A stretch of 33,384 nt of DNA, taken from an uncultured Lachnospiraceae bacterium. GTDB taxonomy: Bacteria > Bacillota > Clostridia > Lachnospirales > Lachnospiraceae. Shown in pieces: positions 25,482 through 33,238 of this stretch. Below the pieces are notes generated by a model. The model searched no databases. It saw only the letters and a list, made by a program, of their open reading frames with translations, and had not been told where the DNA came from. Numbering within the stretch: the first letter of the stretch is position 1; each line of letters starts with the position of its first letter. The DNA lies in assembly GCA_905235415.1 (NCBI GenBank), contig CAJOKX010000010.1, positions 1 to 33,384 of the forward strand, given 5' to 3'. The translations under genes were made by a program, and so were the position numbers.

Positions 25482-25574
25482 GTCTCACCGAGATCCTTTT
25501 CTGAAAGCACCCTTTATGTCTCACCAATATCCTTTTCTGAAAGCATCCTCATGATGCATCTCACCGGGACCCTT
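25463..25574 (-). repeat. Three tandem ~36-bp copies of the MerR gene start region
   Basis: Units 25463-25498, 25499-25534 and 25535-25574 share TTCTGAAAG and TCTCACC. Read on the minus strand each has a ggtgagac site and the beginning of the MerR coding sequence. The outermost copy (25535-25574) overlaps the permease C-terminus. The copy nearest the gene carries the real ATG. The middle copy has ATA in place of ATG. The outermost copy encodes a 12-codon reading frame (MRMLSEKDIGET) ending in the middle copy. Confidence 0.85.
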
Positions 25575-26502
25575 TGATGTAAGGCTTGCTCAGGGACTCC
25601 GGCTTTGCGTTCTTTCCGACCGCGCCCAGCATCGCGAAGATCGTGATCAGGTAGGGAAGAAGTCCCAGCAGGTACGGGGAGATTGACACGCCGATGGTCT
25701 GCAGACGGATCTGCAGCGCGTTGGCGGCGCCGAACACCAGGGCCGCTCCGAACATGCCAAACGGCGTGTAGCGTCCGAAGATGACGGTCGCAAGGGCGAT
25801 GTAGCCTCTGCCGGACACCATATCCTCGGTAAATACGCCCAGCTGCACCAGAACCAGGTATGCGCCTGCGATCCCGCCCAGGATCCCGTTCAGGAGCATG
25901 GCAATCCACTGGAAGCGGTGGACCGGAACGCCGGCGGATGCGGCGGCTTCCGGGTTCTCGCCGATCGCCGCAAAGGAAAGCCCCAGGTTGGTCTTCTTAT
26001 AGAAAATGTGCGTCAGGATCAGGAGAACATACAGCAGGTAGGTCAGAATATCTTTGTTGAAAAATGCTTCTCCGATCAGCGGGAGTGCGGACAGGCCGGG
26101 GAGTGCAACCGAAGGCAGGGTCTGGATCTGCTGATAGCCCTGCCCCGCGCTCATGAGCTTGAACAGGAAGCTGGTCAGACCGAGTGTGAGCATGTTGAGG
26201 GCCAGTCCCGATACGGACTGATCCTTGGCCAGATAGATCGAGAGCAGGCCGTGGATCAGGGCGACGGCGATTCCGCCGGCAATCCCGCATACAAGGCCCA
26301 CTGCAAGGCTTCCGGAATACCAGGCGCCTGCAAAGGAGAAAAATGCGCCGCAGAGCATAACGCCCTCCATGCCGATATTCAGGATACCGGATTTCTCCGC
26401 ATAGATCTCACCGAGTCCGCCGTACATCAGCGGCATTGCAAGCCGCACCGCGGCAGACAGAAAAGCGGTCATGAAGCTGAGGGTCAGAATCTGCTGCATC
26501 AT
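25561..26502 (-). CDS. Nucleoside ABC transporter permease (YufQ type)
   Basis: A 313-residue membrane protein with about eight helices of the BPD_transp_2 family. Landmarks are LAMPLMYGGLGEIYAEKSGILNIGMEGVML, LTLGLTSFLFKLMSAGQ, the cytoplasmic coupling segment AIGENPEAAASAGVPVHRFQ, and GRGYIALATVIFGRYTPFG. It forms the membrane channel with the preceding permease. Its start overlaps the upstream permease stop (ATGA), showing translational coupling. Its C-terminal codons extend into the 36-bp repeat that duplicates the MerR start region. The BMP-type receptor and shared ATPase indicate a nucleoside or purine substrate. Confidence 0.92.
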   Translation of the reverse strand: MMQQILTLSFMTAFLSAAVRLAMPLMYGGLGEIYAEKSGILNIGMEGVMLCGAFFSFAGAWYSGSLAVGLVCGIAGGIAVALIHGLLSIYLAKDQSVSGLALNMLTLGLTSFLFKLMSAGQGYQQIQTLPSVALPGLSALPLIGEAFFNKDILTYLLYVLLILTHIFYKKTNLGLSFAAIGENPEAAASAGVPVHRFQWIAMLLNGILGGIAGAYLVLVQLGVFTEDMVSGRGYIALATVIFGRYTPFGMFGAALVFGAANALQIRLQTIGVSISPYLLGLLPYLITIFAMLGAVGKNAKPESLSKPYIKGSR

Positions 26503-27554
26503 ACGCCGGATCCTCCTTTCTGTGTGTCTGCGCCGGAAGAGCGGCGGCGCGGATGGAACAGGTCTTTGGCCAGGATCAGCACGACGAGGGTGCCGATCAG
26601 GATGTTGACGATCGAGGACGGAACGCCGAGCTGGCGCTGCATGGATCCTGCGCCGGACTGGACCGCGGCGTACAGGATGGAGGCGGCCAGAACCCCGAAA
26701 GGCCGGTTGCCTGCGATCAGCGCGATCAGCACCGCCGTGTATCCGCAGCCGCCCGAGATGCCCTCCAGCAGCTTTTTCTGGATCGCGATCACTTCGATGC
26801 CGCCGGCAAGGGCGGCGAGCCCTCCGCTTAAAAATGCGGACAGGATGATGTTCCGGATCACCGAGATGCCGTTGACGCTGGCGGCGCGCTGGTTGAGACC
26901 GACCACCTTCAGCTCATATCCTGCCGTCAGACGGGTCAGGATGTACCACACGATCACAACGCTGCAAAACGCAATGAGGATGCCTGCGTGGAAACGCGTC
27001 CCCTGCATCAGGACCTGCAGCTGTCCGTCCTTGGGAATCTTGGCGGACTGCGGCACATTTCCCGCGGGATCCATCAGGAAGGAGCGGACTGCGTAGCCGA
27101 GGAAATAGATGGCAATGTAGTTCAGCATGATCGTGATGATGATCTCGGAGATATCAAATCTGGCCTTCAGGACGGCGGCGATCAGGGCCCAGAGCGCGCC
27201 GGATACGAAACCGCCGGCCAGGGCGATGATGATCCGGAGCCATCCCGGAACGCCGGTGAGCCCCAGAGACAGGGCCGTCGTGACCATCGCACCGATGTAG
27301 AACTGTCCCTCCGCCCCGATGGTGAAGAACCCCGCGCGGTAGGCGACCGCGCATCCGAGCGACGTCAGGATCAGCGGACAGGCCTTGACCAGGACCTCCA
27401 CCATACTGGATTTATTTTTAAAGATTCCCTGGACAAACAGGGACAGCGCCTCGCCGGGACCTGCCCCGCAGGCGAGGATCAGGATGCTTCCGACCAGCAG
27501 CGTCAGCGCGATGATGATGAGAAGATCCAGGGCAGCTGTGCGTCTGCGATTCAT
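26499..27554 (-). CDS. Nucleoside ABC transporter permease (YufP type)
   Basis: A 351-residue membrane protein of the same BPD_transp_2 family, with a longer N-terminal extension. It shows PLILTSLGCAVAYRAGFFTIGAEGQFYIGAM, FDISEIIITIMLNYIAIYFLGY, the coupling segment VVGLNQRAASVNGISV, and GCGYTAVLIALIAGNRPFG. It pairs with the second permease to form the importer channel. It overlaps both neighbours by four bases (ATGA), giving the order ATPase, permease 1, permease 2. The C-terminus (HPRRRSSGADTQKGGSGV) is basic and hydrophilic. Confidence 0.92.
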   Translation of the reverse strand: MNRRRTAALDLLIIIALTLLVGSILILACGAGPGEALSLFVQGIFKNKSSMVEVLVKACPLILTSLGCAVAYRAGFFTIGAEGQFYIGAMVTTALSLGLTGVPGWLRIIIALAGGFVSGALWALIAAVLKARFDISEIIITIMLNYIAIYFLGYAVRSFLMDPAGNVPQSAKIPKDGQLQVLMQGTRFHAGILIAFCSVVIVWYILTRLTAGYELKVVGLNQRAASVNGISVIRNIILSAFLSGGLAALAGGIEVIAIQKKLLEGISGGCGYTAVLIALIAGNRPFGVLAASILYAAVQSGAGSMQRQLGVPSSIVNILIGTLVVLILAKDLFHPRRRSSGADTQKGGSGV

Positions 27555-29077
27555 GCGCCCACCTCCTTCTGACGGATACCGCCCATCAGCAGGCCGATCT
27601 GCTGCTCAGTGGCATCCTTCCGGTCCAGAATTCCGACAATGCGTCCGCCGAACACGACGGCAATGCGGTCGCTCAGCTCCAGAATCTCCTCCAGGTCGGC
27701 AGAGATCAGAAGAACGCCCTTGCCGGCATTTCTCTGGCTGACCAGACATTCACGCACGAACTCCGTCGCGCCGATGTCCAGACCGCGGGTCGGCTGCGAC
27801 GCCACGACCAGGACGGTCGAATCGGTCAGCTCCCTTGCGATAATCAGCTTCTGCTGGTTGCCGCCCGACATCAGCCGGACCGGCGTTTTGACGCTTCCTT
27901 TCCCGGAAGTCTTGATCTTGTATGTCTCGACCTTCTCCTCGGCATTCTTCGTGATGGCTTTGAAATGCATGCGCCTGTGCGTGGAGAAGGGTTCATTGCG
28001 GAATTCCTTCAGGATCAGGTTCTCCTGGACATCCATGTCCGTAACCAGAGAATCGCGGAGGCGGTCATCGGAGATATAGGAGATCCCCGCCTCGTAGGAT
28101 CTTCTCGCGTTCAGATCCGTAATGTCTTTCCCGTCCAGAGTGATGCGCCCGGAGGAACACCGTTTTACGCCGGCCACGATCTCGGCAAGCTCTTTCTGCC
28201 CGTTGCCCTCCACGCCTGCGATGCCGAGGATCTCTCCTTTGTGCACGGTCAGGCTGACATCATTCACCGGACGGACCCTGCCGCCGCCCTGCAGGCAGAC
28301 ATTCTCCAGCGTCAGAAGGGCGTCCTGTGATGAGACCTGATCCAGGTCATACGCTTCTTTCAGATTCCGCCCGATCATATAGCGCGCAAGCTCGGCCGGA
28401 TCCGTATCGGCGGTCGTCAGCTCGGCCGCCTTGCGCCCGTCCCGGAGGATGGAGACGCGGTCGCTGATCTCCATGATCTCGCTCATGCGGTGGGTGATGA
28501 TCAGGATCCCGTAGCCTTCTGCCTTGAGAGTGCGCAGGATCCGGAAGAAATGCTCCGTCTCCTGGGGCGTCAGCACGCCGGTCGGCTCGTCGAGGATCAG
28601 AAGCTCCACATCGCGGTAGAGCGCCTTGAGAATCTCCACACGCTGCTGTTCCCCGACAGACAGGTCACAGACCATGGCCTGCGGATCCACATGCATGCCG
28701 TATTTGTCCGCGAGCTCCATCAGACGCCTGGAAGAGGCCTTGCGGTCCAGGAAAAAGGAGTTCCCCTGCAGGTTCATGATCACATTGTCCAGGACCGACA
28801 TCCTGCGGACCAGCGAGAAGTGCTGCTGGACCATGCCGATTCCGGACGCGATCGCGTCTGCGGGAGAGTGGAAATCAACAGGAGATCCTTTCCAGAGGAC
28901 CTGTCCTTCATCTGCCGTATAGATCCCGTACAGGATGTTGACAAGCGTCGTCTTGCCCGCGCCGTTCTCTCCGAGAAGCGCGTGTATCTCACCCTTTTCA
29001 ACGGTAAGGCTGATATGATCATTCGCGTATACGCCCGAAAAAGACTTGCATATATCGCGCATTTCCAGAAGAGCCAT
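27551..29077 (-). CDS. Nucleoside ABC transporter ATPase, fused double-domain
   Basis: A 508-residue protein with two ABC domains. The first has Walker A LLGENGAGKTTL, signature LSVGEQQRVEIL and Walker B LLILDEPTGVLTP. The second has a degenerate Walker A, GVEGNGQKELAE, lacking the GKT/S lysine, with signature MSGGNQQKLIIAREL and VASQPTRGLDIGA. This asymmetric pair is normal for YufO/RbsA-type ATPases of nucleoside and sugar importers. It energises the two permeases encoded downstream. It lies after the receptor gene across a 167-bp gap containing two hairpins. Confidence 0.94.
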   Translation of the reverse strand: MALLEMRDICKSFSGVYANDHISLTVEKGEIHALLGENGAGKTTLVNILYGIYTADEGQVLWKGSPVDFHSPADAIASGIGMVQQHFSLVRRMSVLDNVIMNLQGNSFFLDRKASSRRLMELADKYGMHVDPQAMVCDLSVGEQQRVEILKALYRDVELLILDEPTGVLTPQETEHFFRILRTLKAEGYGILIITHRMSEIMEISDRVSILRDGRKAAELTTADTDPAELARYMIGRNLKEAYDLDQVSSQDALLTLENVCLQGGGRVRPVNDVSLTVHKGEILGIAGVEGNGQKELAEIVAGVKRCSSGRITLDGKDITDLNARRSYEAGISYISDDRLRDSLVTDMDVQENLILKEFRNEPFSTHRRMHFKAITKNAEEKVETYKIKTSGKGSVKTPVRLMSGGNQQKLIIARELTDSTVLVVASQPTRGLDIGATEFVRECLVSQRNAGKGVLLISADLEEILELSDRIAVVFGGRIVGILDRKDATEQQIGLLMGGIRQKEVGA

Positions 29078-29139
29078 ATCGCATTCCTCCGTAATGTGCC
29101 GATGCTCCGCGAAAATGAGCCGCGGACTGTTAAGAAACG

Positions 29140-29178
29140 CCCCCTGAAGGATGTGCCGGGAGCGGCGGGTTCAGGGGG
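29140..29178 (-). terminator. Hairpin before the ABC ATPase gene
   Basis: A perfect 9-bp stem, CCCCCTGAA (29140-29148) and TTCAGGGGG (29170-29178), with inner GCCG/CGGC pairing. On the minus strand it is followed by cgtttctt, a weak T-rich stretch. Probably a partial terminator that lowers ABC expression relative to the receptor gene. Confidence 0.5.
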
Positions 29179-29188
29179 AAGACAGAAC

Positions 29189-29211
29189 CCTGCCGCACAG
29201 TGTGCGGCAGG
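29189..29211 (-). promoter_or_regulatory. Near-perfect palindrome just after the receptor gene
   Basis: CCTGCCGCACA and TGTGCGGCAGG form 11-bp perfect arms around one base, 34 bases after the receptor stop. As RNA it would form a very stable stem able to protect the 3' end of the receptor mRNA. As DNA it could be a dyad site. Confidence 0.5.
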
Positions 29212-29244
29212 ATCTGCAGGTATGCGGTTTCGTTTTGGAAGGTC

Positions 29245-30228
29245 TCAGCTGCGGATGGTGTAATCACGCACAACTTCGACTTCGCCGGAAATGATCTGGT
29301 CGATCAGCTCCTGAGCGGCTTCCTTCACGTCATCCGGAAGATTGTCGGACATGAGCACCTCGACAGCGCCGGAATCCATTCCAAGGTTTACAACCTCGCC
29401 CTCAAAGCTGCCGTCTACAACCTTGCCCAGCGCGATGTCCAGGACAACGTCCAGGTTGTAGAGCGCAGAGTCGAGAATGTTGTCGGGAGCCAGGGAGCTC
29501 TGGTCATAGGAGTCGCCCTCGCACCAGATGCCTGCTTCCACAGCTGCGGCCATGGCGCCGTTTCCGCATGCGTTCGCACAGTGCTTGATGACGTCTACGC
29601 CGTCGTCGATCATGGCGCGCGCCGCTTCCTGTGCAAGCTGCGTATCAACAAAAGAATTGGTCCATGCGGTCTTGACTTCGATATCGGGATCGACAGACTT
29701 CGCACCGTCTTCAAATGCGTTGATGATCTTTACAAGGGAATCGCCCTGGATCGGTCCGATGCCTCCGACCTTGCCGCTCTCGGTCATCATGGCGGCAATC
29801 ACGCCCTCCACATAACCGGTCTGCTCGCAGGCCATCACATAGGATGCAACATTGTCAGCCGCTGCGTCCGCTTCGGTGCAGATGAAGATCACGTCCGGAT
29901 ACTGCTCTGCGACCTCAAGCGCCGGATCACCGAATTCATAGCCGTGGCCGATAATCACGTCATAGTCGGAACTTGCGTAATCCGCGAATGCGCTTGCGAT
30001 ATCCGCAGCTTCCAGATTCTCGGAGTAGGACAGCTCCAGGCCATACTTCTCGCAGGCGGCAGCGCAGCCTTCGTACGCGGTCTGGTTCCAGCCCTGGTCA
30101 TTGGCGGCGCCGGACAAGCACAGCGCAACCTTCAAAGGCTCGTCGTCAGCCTGGGCAACCGTTGAAAATGCTGCTGCGGACAGGATCATTGCTGCTGTCA
30201 TCATTACGGACATCCATCTTTTTTTCAT
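29245..30228 (-). CDS. BMP-family nucleoside-binding protein
   Basis: A 327-residue substrate-binding protein. After a signal peptide (MKKRWMSVMMTAAMILSAAA, likely cut after AQA near residue 27), the mature part begins DDEPLKVALCLSGAANDQGWNQTAYEG, typical of BMP/PnrA. Further matches are DYDVIIGHGYEFGDP, VASYVMACEQTGYVEGVIAAMM, VGGIGPIQGDSLVKIINAFEDGAK and VDVIKHCANACGNGAM. These receptors bind purine or other nucleosides outside the membrane. Gram-positive members usually have a lipobox cysteine; none lies near this cleavage site. It is first in the ABC transporter unit, with AGGAGGAG upstream of the ATG. Confidence 0.92.
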   Translation of the reverse strand: MKKRWMSVMMTAAMILSAAAFSTVAQADDEPLKVALCLSGAANDQGWNQTAYEGCAAACEKYGLELSYSENLEAADIASAFADYASSDYDVIIGHGYEFGDPALEVAEQYPDVIFICTEADAAADNVASYVMACEQTGYVEGVIAAMMTESGKVGGIGPIQGDSLVKIINAFEDGAKSVDPDIEVKTAWTNSFVDTQLAQEAARAMIDDGVDVIKHCANACGNGAMAAAVEAGIWCEGDSYDQSSLAPDNILDSALYNLDVVLDIALGKVVDGSFEGEVVNLGMDSGAVEVLMSDNLPDDVKEAAQELIDQIISGEVEVVRDYTIRS

Positions 30229-30268
30229 TGGTTCTCCTCCTTGTTAAAATGGATGATGGACAGGTGTC

Positions 30269-30289
30269 ATGAGAACGGCCGGTTCTCAT
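30269..30289. promoter_or_regulatory. Palindrome upstream of the receptor gene
   Basis: ATGAGAAC and GTTCTCAT form 8-bp perfect arms around ggccg, centred 51 bases upstream of the receptor ATG. It may be an operator or leader hairpin. I could not assign a convincing pair of promoter hexamers next to it. Confidence 0.45.
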
Positions 30290-30292
30290 TTC

Positions 30293-30389
30293 TATGATAG
30301 GCAGGTCAAAAGAGACTTCTGGCCTATGTTATGACGGCAGGAGACCGGCACTGCCTGTGCACGCTGCGGCCTCCGGACGTCCTATCATA
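30293..30389. repeat. 9-bp inverted repeats bracketing the deaminase-receptor gap
   Basis: TATGATAGG (30293-30301) and CCTATCATA (30381-30389) are perfect inverted copies 79 bases apart. The second includes the stop codon of the deaminase gene. The DNA between them has no gene. Confidence 0.55.
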
Positions 30390-31779
30390 CCAGGTTGTGG
30401 AAAGCGCGGCAGGGCTCTCTGAGCGATTTCGTGCAGACAGCCTCCGCCTCGGCGGCAAGTCTTTCTTCATCCACAGACGTGAGTTCTCCGTCCCTGAAGA
30501 CAACGCTGCCGTTGATCATGGTCAGGTCCACCGGGCCGGTTACGCCGCATCTGGGAAGCAGATTGCGGGGATCATGGAGGGTTCCGGACAGCTCCAGACG
30601 GTCCGTGCGGATCATGAACAGATCCGCGGCGCGCCCTTCAGCCAGGCATCCCAGATCCTCTCTGCCGAGGGTCTTTGCCCCGTTCACGGTTGCGATCTTC
30701 AGCATATCGTAGGGCAGAATGCTGCCGCCGCGCTGCTTTGCGTACCAGGACTGCATCATCCATGCGGTCCGCATGGCGTCCAGCATGCTGGAGCTGTCGT
30801 TGGTCGCGGAACCGTCGCAGCCAAGGCTCACGCAGACATTCTTCGAAGCCAGGCCGCGCAGGTTCAGAATCGGGAAGCCGCCCAGGATCGCGGGGGTGGG
30901 GCAGTGGGAGATCCCGGTGCCGTCCTCGCCCATTCTGCGGTATTCATCATCCGTCAGCTCCCAGCAGTGCGCATACCAGACATCCTCTCCGGCGTATCCG
31001 ATCTCTTCGCACCAGTCCAGCGTACGCATGCCCCAGCGCTCCTGCATGATCTCATTTTCACCCTCGCCCAGATGCGTGTGCATGCGAACGCCCTTGTCCC
31101 GCGCAAGGCGGACTGTCTCAACGAAGGTGTCCTTGTAGCAGTTCATCGGCTGGCACGGCGCCATGACGATCTGGGACATACTGAAGGGGGCGGGATCATG
31201 ATACAGTCCGATCAGTCTCTCGCAGTCCTTCAGGAATTCATCTGTCGTCTCGACCATCACATCCGGCATCGTGCTCCCCTTCTCCCGGGGCAGCGTGTTG
31301 GTTCCGCGCCCTGCGTGATAACGGATGCCGAGCATCTTTGCCGCCTCCATCTGGCGGTCTACCGGCGTATTTCCGGTCTTATCCGTATAGCAGTACTGGT
31401 GGTCGAACGCACAGGTGCACCCGTGCTTGATCAGGTCCGCGAAGGCGGTCAGCGAGGAATAAAAAATGACCTCGCCGTCAACCATCTGGAAGACGCGGTA
31501 CGCCTCATCCAGCCACTGCGGCACGGTCATATTCGGATAATCGATCGTCTTGAGGTTCCTGACAAAGGTCTGGAAGAAATGGTGGTGGGTATTGATCATA
31601 CCCGGATACACAAACATCCGGGACGCGTCGATGACTTCATCATACGGATCCGTCAGGTTCTGCCCGATCTTAACGATCTGCGGCCCGCGGATGAGCATGT
31701 CCGAGTTAAATAAGACGCGGTCTTCCGGATCACAGGTTACGATTGCCTGCGCGTTTCGAATCAGCGTGGTTTTTTCCAT
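30385..31779 (-). CDS. Amidohydrolase, likely 8-oxoguanine deaminase
   Basis: A 464-residue metal-dependent deaminase of the TrzF/ATZ-like group. Metal-binding parts are H65 and H67 in MINTHHHFFQTF, MHTHLGE, YAHCWELTDDE and the aspartate in LGCDGSATND. The HHHFFQT run plus FDHQYCY and PCQPMNCYKDT fit 8-oxoguanine deaminases, which turn 8-oxoguanine into urate; guanine or other purine-like substrates are alternatives. It lies upstream of a nucleoside-type ABC importer on the same strand, so uptake and deamination are probably linked. A promoter with a dyad lies ~130 bases upstream. The site before the ATG (cgggggc) is a poor ribosome match. Confidence 0.85.
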   Translation of the reverse strand: MEKTTLIRNAQAIVTCDPEDRVLFNSDMLIRGPQIVKIGQNLTDPYDEVIDASRMFVYPGMINTHHHFFQTFVRNLKTIDYPNMTVPQWLDEAYRVFQMVDGEVIFYSSLTAFADLIKHGCTCAFDHQYCYTDKTGNTPVDRQMEAAKMLGIRYHAGRGTNTLPREKGSTMPDVMVETTDEFLKDCERLIGLYHDPAPFSMSQIVMAPCQPMNCYKDTFVETVRLARDKGVRMHTHLGEGENEIMQERWGMRTLDWCEEIGYAGEDVWYAHCWELTDDEYRRMGEDGTGISHCPTPAILGGFPILNLRGLASKNVCVSLGCDGSATNDSSSMLDAMRTAWMMQSWYAKQRGGSILPYDMLKIATVNGAKTLGREDLGCLAEGRAADLFMIRTDRLELSGTLHDPRNLLPRCGVTGPVDLTMINGSVVFRDGELTSVDEERLAAEAEAVCTKSLREPCRAFHNLV

Positions 31780-31905
31780 AACAGCCCCCGTTCAACGCAC
31801 CCGGCGCCAGAAAGCGTGCGGCCTGTGCGTTCATAGATTGAAAGTAGACGGCCCCGAAAGGTCTCACTCCACGGAAGATCCGGCAGGAGATCCTTTCTAT
31901 GTCAC

Positions 31906-31934
31906 AGTAAACCCTATAACTGTTATAGAGTCAA
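31906..31934 (-). promoter_or_regulatory. Deaminase promoter with a 15-bp operator-like dyad in the spacer
   Basis: On the minus strand TTGACT (31929-31934) and TTTACT (31906-31911) are 17 bases apart. The spacer holds a palindrome at 31914-31928, CTATAAC-t-GTTATAG on the plus strand, which abuts the -35. This suits a repressor or a MerR-type activator. The remaining leader (31780-31905) shows no recognisable riboswitch. Confidence 0.6.
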
Positions 31935-31946
31935 GAGACTCCCGCA

Positions 31947-32098
31947 GCCGAACGCAAAAAAAACACAGCCATGGCTGCACACAAAAATCACTGCAGCGGC
32001 CGAACGCAAAAAACACAGCCACTGCTGCACACAAAAAACACTGCCGCAGCTGCACACAAAAAACACTGCCGCAGCAGCGCGCAAAAAACACAGAAGAG
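31947..32098. repeat. Array of six 25-bp A-tract units between divergent promoters
   Basis: Units: 31947-31973 (27 bp, two extra As), 31974-31998, 31999-32023, 32024-32048, 32049-32073 and 32074-32098. Each has a run of five to eight As after a CAC/CGC triplet, then GC-rich sequence such as CACTGCCGCA. Units 1 and 3 begin GCCGAACGC; units 2, 4 and 5 begin GCTGCACAC. Units are contiguous with no spacers. The array ends 2 bases before the epimerase -35 and starts 12 bases from the deaminase -35. Confidence 0.9.
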
Positions 32099-32100
32099 AC

Positions 32101-32129
32101 TTCACAAGGATCTGCAATTTTCCTACAAT
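32101..32129 (+). promoter_or_regulatory. Sigma-A-type promoter for the epimerase gene
   Basis: TTCACA (32101-32106), a 17-base spacer and TACAAT (32124-32129) each match five of six consensus positions. Transcription would start near 32136, giving a leader of about 77 bases with GGAGG before the ATG. Confidence 0.7.
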
Positions 32130-32212
32130 TAAAACAGATTCCGGAAGGCGGGTGCCGGATACGATACACGGCGCCTTCCGGGCAGCACGGATGAACAACA
32201 GGAGGAAATAAA

Positions 32213-33238
32213 ATGAGAAAAGCTTTATTTATCGGAGGAAGCGGAACCATCAGTGCAGCCATCGTCAGGGCCCTTGCAGAAGATCCACTGTGGGAAGTGT
32301 GGGTTCTGAACCGCGGAAACCGGAAGGACATTCTTCCGGAGGGCGTCCATCAGATCATTGCGGATATTCACGACGAAGAGGCGGCGGGAAAAGCGCTCGG
32401 GGATCTGACATTTGACACCGTCTGTGAGTTCATCGGTTTCTCAGCGGCGGATGTTGAGCGGGACTACAGGCTGTTTAAGGGGAAAACGAAGCAGTATATC
32501 TTTACCAGCTCCGCTTCTGCGTACAATAAACCGGCGGCCGGCTACATCATCACGGAAGGAACAACGCTGGCCAATCCGTACTGGCAGTACTCCCGCGACA
32601 AGATCGCGTGCGAGCAGTTCCTGATGCGCAAGTGGCAGGAGGAGGGATTCCCGGTTACCATCGTGCGCCCCAGCCATACGTATGATGAGCGCAGCATCCC
32701 GGTCGGCATCCATGGAGACAATGGATTCTGGCAGGTGATCTGCAGGATGCGGGAGGGCAAACCGGTCCTGATCCCGGGAGACGGCTCTTCCATCTGGACC
32801 GTGACATTCAACACGGACTTTGCGGTCGGCTATACCGGCCTGATGGGGAACCCCAAAGCGATCGGGGAAGCCTTCCAGATCACCGGAGACTGTGCGCTGA
32901 CCTGGACCCAGATCCATAAGACCATCGCGGATGCGCTCGGCGTGGAGCTGCACCCGTACTATGTCTCTTCCGCTTACCTGGCGCAGGTCGGAAAGAAGGC
33001 GGGGTATGATTTCGAAGGCGCTCTCCTGGGCGACAAATCTGTGTCGGTCATATTTGACAACCGCAAGCTGAAAGCCGCTGTTCCGCAGATGCGGACCGAG
33101 GTGCGGTTTGACCAGGGCGTGCGGATCGCGCTGGACTATGTCCTGGCCCATCCGGAGTGCCAGAAGGCAGATCCGGCATTCGACGCATGGTGCGACCGTG
33201 TGATCGCGGCGCTGGAGGCGTCAAAGGACCAGATCTGA
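32213..33238 (+). CDS. NAD-dependent epimerase/dehydratase family protein (extended SDR)
   Basis: A 341-residue Rossmann-fold protein. The N-terminus KALFIGGSGTISAAIV is the nucleotide-binding loop, with serine in the third glycine position, seen in a clostridial branch of this family. Catalytic parts are the FTSSASAYNKP strand and Y126-x3-K130 in WQYSRDK. VRPSHTYDERSIP and the closing VRIALDYVLAHPECQ fit the substrate side. It probably acts on a nucleotide sugar or related compound; the substrate is unknown. A clear AGGAGG lies 7 bases before ATG 32213, and a strong promoter follows the 25-bp repeat array. Confidence 0.88.
   Translation: MRKALFIGGSGTISAAIVRALAEDPLWEVWVLNRGNRKDILPEGVHQIIADIHDEEAAGKALGDLTFDTVCEFIGFSAADVERDYRLFKGKTKQYIFTSSASAYNKPAAGYIITEGTTLANPYWQYSRDKIACEQFLMRKWQEEGFPVTIVRPSHTYDERSIPVGIHGDNGFWQVICRMREGKPVLIPGDGSSIWTVTFNTDFAVGYTGLMGNPKAIGEAFQITGDCALTWTQIHKTIADALGVELHPYYVSSAYLAQVGKKAGYDFEGALLGDKSVSVIFDNRKLKAAVPQMRTEVRFDQGVRIALDYVLAHPECQKADPAFDAWCDRVIAALEASKDQI

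Noticed and set aside
31780-31905. Purine riboswitch in the deaminase leader
   Set aside because: The conserved junction sequences of the purine aptamer are not present.
31947-32098. CRISPR array
   Set aside because: Units are directly adjacent with no unique spacers, are only 25 bp, and no cas gene is nearby.
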